From Streptosporangiales bacterium (GTDB lineage Bacteria > Actinomycetota > Actinomycetes > Streptosporangiales > Streptosporangiaceae), in the NCBI GenBank assembly GCA_009380095.1, contig WHSL01000005.1, positions 1 to 63,066 of the forward strand: a stretch of DNA of 63,066 nt, in the 5' to 3' direction. Each line of letters starts with the position of its first letter. Positions within the stretch are counted from its first letter, which is position 1. Position numbers and translations under genes: made by a program. The notes beneath the pieces were generated by a model, which searched no databases, had not been told where the DNA came from, and was given only the letters and a program-made list of their open reading frames with translations. Shown here piece after piece: positions 57,809 to 63,066 of this stretch.

Positions 57809-58507
57809 TCAGATCCGGTCGATGAGGTCGAGGAGCGCCGACGTCGTCTCCGCGGGGTGCTCGTGCCCGGGGAAGTGGCCGAGGTCGCGGCGGAGCACCG
57901 GCCAGCCGCGCAGCTCGGCCTGGCGGGCCGCGGCGTCGTACGCGTCCGAGGTGCGCAGGTATCCGCCCGGCGCGTCCGGCCAGTCCGGGGCCGTGGGCAG
58001 CGCCTCGGTGAAGAACGCCTCACCGCGTGGCCGCAGCGTCCCCTCCAGCCCGGCCGGCGGGTCCCAGTCGGGATAGACGCCCCCCGCCGCGAAGAGCTCG
58101 CGGAGCGGCGGCAGCGCCTCCGGCATCTCCGCCTCCAGCCGGTCCAGCCGGTTCGGCGAGCCGCCCTGTGGCAGCCCGGCGTCGAGGAACACGTACCCCC
58201 CGACGAGCCGGTGCGCCGCCCGCTGCGCGGCCCCGATCGCCGGCAGCAGCGGGCCCGCGCCGCTGTGCGCGACGAGCAGCAGCGGCGTCGCCGGGGCCGC
58301 GGCGTTGATCTCCAGCGCGGCGCGGGCCACGTACCGGGCCGCGTACGGCGGGCTCTCGTCGTCGGTGATCCGCGGCACCAGCACCGCCAAGCCGTGCGTC
58401 CGCAACCGGCCGGGCAGCTCACCCCAGGCGTCGGCGGTGGTCAGCGGGCTGTGCAGCAGAACGATCGTGCCGGGGCGCATCCCGGCATTGTGCACCGCAC
58501 TGCTCAT
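57809..58507 (-). CDS. alpha/beta hydrolase
   Basis: A 232-residue alpha/beta-hydrolase-fold protein. 'TIVLLHSPLTTADAWGELPGRLRTHGLAVLVP' is the usual opening, 'LLLVAHSGAGPLLPAI' is the nucleophile elbow (Ser in H-S-G-A-G), and 'RRDLGHFPGHEHPAE' carries the likely catalytic His. Size and motifs fit small esterase or lactonase members. ATG 58507 has GAGGGTGAG upstream. Divergent from pyrE. Confidence 0.85.
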   Translation of the reverse strand: MSSAVHNAGMRPGTIVLLHSPLTTADAWGELPGRLRTHGLAVLVPRITDDESPPYAARYVARAALEINAAAPATPLLLVAHSGAGPLLPAIGAAQRAAHRLVGGYVFLDAGLPQGGSPNRLDRLEAEMPEALPPLRELFAAGGVYPDWDPPAGLEGTLRPRGEAFFTEALPTAPDWPDAPGGYLRTSDAYDAAARQAELRGWPVLRRDLGHFPGHEHPAETTSALLDLIDRI

Positions 58508-58628
58508 GGGTCGCTCACCCTCCTCACGCGCTCCGCGGCCGCCGCGCAGGTCAGTGGCGCGGCGGCGGTGACGGGCGGCGGCCACTCCGCGCGCTGCGTA
58601 CGGTTCGCTCCCGATAGGCTTGCCTCTC

Positions 58629-59162
58629 GTGGATTCGCGCGAGGCGCTGCTGCGGCAGATCAAGGACAAGGCCGTCGTGCACGGCAGGTTCGTGCTCTCC
58701 TCCGGCAAGGAGGCCGACTTCTACGTCGATCTGCGCCGCGTCTCGCTGGACGGCGAGGCCGCCCCGCTGGTCGGGCGGACCATGCTGGAGATCACCGCCG
58801 ACCTCACGTACGACGCGGTGGGCGGGCTCACCCTCGGCGCCGATCCGGTGGCCACCGCGATGATGCACGCGGCCACGGAGCAGGGGCGGCGGCTAGACGC
58901 GTTCGTGGTCCGGAAGACCGGCAAGGCGCACGGGCTGCAGCGGCGCATCGAGGGGCCGGACGTCAAGGGCCGCCGGGTGCTCGCGGTGGAGGACACCTCG
59001 ACCACCGGGGGTTCGGTGCTCACCGCGGTGGAGGCGCTGCGCGAGGCGGGTGCCGAGGTCGTGGGGGTCGCGGTGATCGTGGAGCGCGGGGCGCAGCCGC
59101 GCATCGAGGCCGAGGGGCTGCCGTTCCGGGCCGCCTTCACCCTGGCCGACCTGGGGCTGTGA
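58629..59162 (+). CDS. pyrE: orotate phosphoribosyltransferase
   Basis: A 177-residue phosphoribosyltransferase making orotidine monophosphate. It starts 'DSREALLRQIKDKAVVHGRFVLSSGKEADFYVD', has 'GLTLGADPVATAMMHAA', and the PRPP loop 'RRVLAVEDTSTTGGSVLTAV'. GTG 58629 is chosen by family length; TTG 58620 is in frame. No strong ribosome site is visible, so the mRNA may be short-leadered. Confidence 0.94.
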   Translation: MDSREALLRQIKDKAVVHGRFVLSSGKEADFYVDLRRVSLDGEAAPLVGRTMLEITADLTYDAVGGLTLGADPVATAMMHAATEQGRRLDAFVVRKTGKAHGLQRRIEGPDVKGRRVLAVEDTSTTGGSVLTAVEALREAGAEVVGVAVIVERGAQPRIEAEGLPFRAAFTLADLGL

Positions 59163-59217
59163 GCGCGGGCCGATCGCGTACGGGCGCCGAGCGCGCGCGT
59201 CTGTGAGACGCGGAGCC

Positions 59218-59655
59218 TCACTGCGTAGTGCGCTGGCTCACCACGAAGCTGTAGTCCTCCTTGGCCTTGGAGAGATCCAGCCTCTTGCCGTTCTCGAAGA
59301 CCTCGACGGCCGCCGGGGTGCCGATCTTCACTTCCAGCTGCGAGTAGTCCGTCGTGAAGTACTGCCCGCGCTGCAGGGTCTCGTCGACCAGGATGTCGCC
59401 GCCGGTCTGCTTGACGAACAGGTCGCTGCGCTCGCCGATCACCCGGACGTAGAGGGTCTTGGTGAGGTCCGGAGACGCAGCCGGCTGGTTTCCCGAGCCG
59501 GTCTGCGTCTCCGCTGTCGAACCCACGCCCTCAGAGCTGAGGGCACCACTCAATGCGTACGCGCCGATGCCCAGCAGGGCCAGCGCCGCGAGGATGCCCG
59601 CGACGGCGATCGCGATGCGAGCAAGGCCGCGGGGATCCGTTCGATGACGTCCCAC
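59218..59655 (-). CDS. single-pass membrane protein with a RodZ-C-like (DUF4115) domain
   Basis: A 145-residue protein: a short basic N-terminus, one membrane helix (about 12-36), a Ser/Gly/Gln linker, and a beta domain 'LYVRVIGERSDLFVKQTGG...LQRGQYFTTDYSQLEVKIG...AVEVFENGKRLDL' resembling the C-terminal domain of RodZ. There is no cytoplasmic helix-turn-helix as in true RodZ. It may work in cell-envelope assembly. GTG start at 59655. Cotranscription with the upstream DedA gene is possible, 64 bp apart. Confidence 0.68.
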   Translation of the reverse strand: MGRHRTDPRGLARIAIAVAGILAALALLGIGAYALSGALSSEGVGSTAETQTGSGNQPAASPDLTKTLYVRVIGERSDLFVKQTGGDILVDETLQRGQYFTTDYSQLEVKIGTPAAVEVFENGKRLDLSKAKEDYSFVVSQRTTQ

Positions 59656-59719
59656 ACCGCCGAATCTAGCGGTAATCGCGGCGGCTGATCGACGGTCCGG
59701 GTTTCTTACTCGTCCACAC

Positions 59720-60463
59720 TTAACCTTTATGCGCCCGCTGTGACTCAGAGTCCGCAGGCGGATACGCAGAGTTGGCGGAAGCGCCTGGGGCGTCGTCCTT
59801 GCGGGCCTTCGCCTCCTTACGCGTCACGTACACCTCGCGGACGATCGGCAGGATCGACAGCAGGATGATGACGAGGATCGCCGGCAACAGGTACTTGTCG
59901 ATGTCGATCGCCTCGCCGAGCGCCGCGCCCAGGAAGTGCCCGATCAGCAGGATGCCGTCGGTCCACAGGATGCCGCCGATGACGTTCCAGATGAAGAACT
60001 GCCGGGCCGACATGCCGAGCACGCCCGCCACAGGGTTCAGGAACGTGCGGACGATCGGGATGAACCGGGCGAGCACCACCGCCTTGGCCGGCCCGAACTT
60101 CTCGAAGTAGTACTCCGCCTTGTCGACGTACTCCTTCCTGAAGAACCGCGAGTCCGGCCGGGCGAACATCTTCGGCCCGGCCTTGGCGCCCAGCAGGTGG
60201 CCCACCTGCGCGCCGGCGATGGCGAACACGGGCGCGCCGACGAGCAGCAGCGCCAGCGGCAGCCGGGCGATGCTCGCGGTGGCGTCGCTGGTGAAGAAGC
60301 CCGCGGTGAACAGGAGCGAATCGCCGGGCAGGAAGAACCCGATGAGCAGGCCCGTCTCGGCGAAGATGATGGCAAGGACACCCAGCGGCCCGAAGGTCTC
60401 GATCAGCCACTGCGGATCGATGATCTGGAGAACTGAGTCAAGGGAACTCGCGGCGATGGACAC
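59720..60463 (-). CDS. DedA-family membrane protein
   Basis: A 247-residue DedA protein. Signatures: 'ETGLLIGFFLPGDSLLFTAGF', 'GAQVGHLLGAKAGPKMFAR', 'YFEKFGPAKAVVLARFIPIVRTFLNPVAGVLGM' (split: F-x-x-R and P motifs), 'NVIGGILWTDGILLIGHFLG'. DedA/VTT proteins move or scramble lipid carriers such as undecaprenyl phosphate. The charged Asp/Lys-rich tail is cytoplasmic. GTG start at 60463. Divergent from fba. Confidence 0.92.
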   Translation of the reverse strand: MSIAASSLDSVLQIIDPQWLIETFGPLGVLAIIFAETGLLIGFFLPGDSLLFTAGFFTSDATASIARLPLALLLVGAPVFAIAGAQVGHLLGAKAGPKMFARPDSRFFRKEYVDKAEYYFEKFGPAKAVVLARFIPIVRTFLNPVAGVLGMSARQFFIWNVIGGILWTDGILLIGHFLGAALGEAIDIDKYLLPAILVIILLSILPIVREVYVTRKEAKARKDDAPGASANSAYPPADSESQRAHKG

Positions 60464-60590
60464 CTCGCAAAGGCTACCCGCGCCGCGCGGGCGCGAGGCC
60501 GGTTCCGGCTGAGAGCCGGCTTGGTTCCCGCTGGGAGCCGGGTCCGGGATACTGGGCCCGACGCCACACGCTCGTCAGGGAGTACACACC

Positions 60591-61616
<1,026 letters not shown>

Positions 61617-61621
61617 GCCGC

Positions 61622-61655
61622 ACCGGGCCGGCCCGTCCGCGAGGGCCGGCCCGGT
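61622..61655 (+). terminator. fba terminator hairpin
   Basis: Arms ACCGGGCCGGCCC (61622-61634) and GGGCCGGCCCGGT (61643-61655) pair perfectly around GTCCGCGA, 5 bp after the aldolase stop. Confidence 0.85.
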
Positions 61656-61747
61656 CGGCCGGGGTGGGCGGACCGGTGACCGGTGGAGGCCCGCGCCGAA
61701 GGGACCCCGGCCGTTCGGCGGTGAACCGGGGTGGGCAGGATTGGCCC

Positions 61748-62167
61748 ATGAGCGTGGAGCATCGAAATCTGCTCGGCGGCCCGGCGGCCACCCACCTGCC
61801 GGACACCGCCGAGGCGCGTGAGGCCCTGGAGTCCGGCATCGACGCCGTCGAGGTCGCCGCGCGCTTCCCCACCTACTCGGCCGCCTGGGCGGCCCTCGCC
61901 GAGCGCGCGTTCGCGGCCGGCAACGCGGTCGAGGCGTACGCCTACGCCCGCACCGGCTACCACCGAGGGCTGGACGCGCTGCGCCGCGCCGGCTGGAAGG
62001 GACACGGCCCCATCCCCTGGGAGCATGTCCCCAACCAGGGGTTCCTGCGCTGCCTGCACATGCTCGCCCGGACCGCCGCGGCGATCGGCGAGAACGACGA
62101 GGCGGAGCGCTGCCGCACCTTCCTCGCCGAGAGCAGCGCCGAGGCCGCCGAAACGCTGGGGAGCTGA
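61748..62167 (+). CDS. DUF3151 family protein
   Basis: A 139-residue soluble helical protein conserved in actinobacteria and usually found after fba. Typical features are 'NLLGGPAATHLP', 'ARFPTYSAAWAALAERAFAAG', and 'YARTGYHRGLDALRRAGWKGHGPIPWEHVPNQGFLRCLHML' (in parts). It is predicted to be a TPR-like helical repeat. ATG 61748 starts 'MSVEHRNLLGG'. Function unknown; conserved linkage suggests a role near sugar metabolism. Confidence 0.9.
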   Translation: MSVEHRNLLGGPAATHLPDTAEAREALESGIDAVEVAARFPTYSAAWAALAERAFAAGNAVEAYAYARTGYHRGLDALRRAGWKGHGPIPWEHVPNQGFLRCLHMLARTAAAIGENDEAERCRTFLAESSAEAAETLGS

Positions 62168-62256
62168 CCCTCGCGCGGGGTGGCCGGCCGGGCCGGATAA
62201 GAACGGGATTCTTGATCGAGCGCGTTTCGATCAGCCGTAGCGGGTAGCGTCGGCAT

Positions 62257-62826
62257 GTGCCCGACCTGAACGACCTCGACGCGCTCGAGTTCGACGCCGC
62301 GCGGAGTGGTGACCACGCCGCCGCGGCCGAGCGCATGACGCGACTTGCCGAAGGGATCCTCCCGGAAGGCGAACCCTCGCGAGCCGAAGTGCTCGCACGG
62401 GCCGGTGAGCAGTGGCAGCTCGCCGGGGATCCCGCCCGTGCCGTACAGCTGTTCCGGCAGGCGATCGCCGACGGCGGCCGTACCGGAATCGACCCGCGCG
62501 CGTCGCTCGCCGACGCGCTCTTCGAGGTCGGTGAGGCCGCCGAGGCGCGGGATGTGCTGGCCGCGCTACGCGCGGAGCCCCGCCTGTCCCCGGCCACGTG
62601 CCTGACCGCCGCGGAGACCCTCATGGCCCAGGGGGATCTCCGCGCGACGCAGGACTGGGCGACCGAGGGCGTGCGCGCCGCACACGGCGGCGAGTGCGGC
62701 CCCGAAGGCGTGGAGCTGCTCGGCCAGTTGCTGCGCCTGCGCTTCCGCTGCCGGTCCGACCTCGGCCTACCCGAGGACGACTACGACCGCATGCTCGACG
62801 CCGGCACCTTCAAGGCCTCCCAGTAG
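62257..62826 (+). CDS. TPR-like hypothetical protein (189 aa)
   Basis: An acidic helical protein with TPR-like spacing: 'AEVLARAGEQWQLAGDPARAVQLFRQAIADGG', then 'ASLADALFEVGEAAEARDVLAALRAEP' and 'AAETLMAQGDLRATQDWATEGV'. GTG start at 62257. It lies 89 bp after the DUF3151 gene in the same direction and ends 10 bp before a dispersed palindromic element. No enzyme motif. Probably a protein-interaction scaffold. Confidence 0.75.
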   Translation: MPDLNDLDALEFDAARSGDHAAAAERMTRLAEGILPEGEPSRAEVLARAGEQWQLAGDPARAVQLFRQAIADGGRTGIDPRASLADALFEVGEAAEARDVLAALRAEPRLSPATCLTAAETLMAQGDLRATQDWATEGVRAAHGGECGPEGVELLGQLLRLRFRCRSDLGLPEDDYDRMLDAGTFKASQ

Positions 62827-62836
62827 CGCCCAAACC

Positions 62837-62903
62837 ACAAATTGGGGGAAGGATTTTGTTAAGGCGACCTGCGGGTTCTCCTACAAAATCCTTCCCCCAG
62901 ATT
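62837..62903. repeat. Dispersed palindromic element (copy d)
   Basis: A 23-bp unit at 62837-62859 (ACAAATTGGGGGAAGGATTT then TGT) pairs with the inverted 62883-62903. The inner 16 bp (62844-62859 with 62883-62898) are perfect. The 23-nt loop contains GACCTGCGGG, close to copy c. It follows the TPR-like gene and may end its transcript. Confidence 0.8.
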
Positions 62904-63066
62904 CGCGGATTCGGGGGATCCTGGGGGTTGACCTGGGGTTCCACGCTCACGCGGCCCGGAGTTCGGGGGTTTGGCCCGCAGGTGGCCCAGCGTCCGCGTT
63001 TTCGCTGGTCGCGGCGTTCCAGCCGTTTTCAATGAGGCTGTTGGATGTTGCTTCGAAGCCGGTCAC
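62904..63066. other. Window end without recognisable gene
   Basis: After the palindromic element 163 bp remain with G-rich runs (CGGGGGATCCTGGGGG) and no supported coding sequence on either strand. A TTGACC at 62929-62934 could be part of a promoter, but no -10 was recognised. Confidence 0.4.

Overview
The window is chromosomal DNA from a high-G+C actinobacterium. Start codons are often GTG, occasionally TTG. Intergenic GC-rich hairpins lack U-tracts. Purine genes, pyrE, fba and a DUF3151 gene lie close together, and there is an NDMA-dependent alcohol dehydrogenase of the type linked to mycofactocin. Protein style (DUF998, LabA/NYN protein with a long Gly/His/Gln linker, membrane-fused ECF sigma factor, choice-of-anchor P protein) suggests the Streptosporangiales. 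That placement is an inference; no rRNA or tRNA gene was seen.

Left part (1-35.9 kb) is accessory and heavily eroded. It holds a DUF998 membrane gene behind a symmetric four-half-site operator, a wrecked second alaS with a strongly folded leader, GNAT and rsgA genes with a 22-residue leader ORF, a PP2C relic, and an intact two-subunit molybdenum hydroxylase. An IclR-controlled block (class III CoA-transferase, crotonase-fold protein, TctC-TctB-TctA tripartite tricarboxylate transporter) leads into citrate synthase. Next come a 5'-truncated esterase and a deletion-scarred TetR/xanthine-dehydrogenase locus. A cell-wall pair follows (L,D-transpeptidase lipoprotein and a secreted protein ending in LPVTG), then an alcohol dehydrogenase, a CopD-like protein, and an aminotransferase/LysR divergent pair. 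The stretch ends with peptide deformylase, a secreted chymotrypsin-fold protease, and a serine beta-lactamase-like protein that has lost its middle.

Middle part (36-52 kb) is mostly housekeeping: hisC, murA with a three-domain regulator, purC-purB-ltrA-purD, a hybrid ORF with an internal lipoprotein signal, corA preceded by small ORFs, glycerophosphodiester phosphodiesterase, purA and a diacylglycerol-kinase-like gene.

Right part (52-63 kb) has the NYN-domain protein, an 808-residue ECF sigma factor fused to zinc finger, membrane segment and large exterior domain, a divergent degenerate GGDEF protein, an alpha/beta hydrolase, pyrE, a RodZ-C-like protein, DedA, fba, DUF3151 and a TPR-like protein.

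Three themes stand out. First, pseudogenes are unusually dense: about nine relics with nonsense changes, indels and clean deletions. Second, a family of dispersed palindromic intergenic elements occurs at four places; one forms the last codons of the diacylglycerol-kinase gene. Third, several regulatory palindromes overlap promoters or start codons. All coordinates and readings were made by eye, without database searches.
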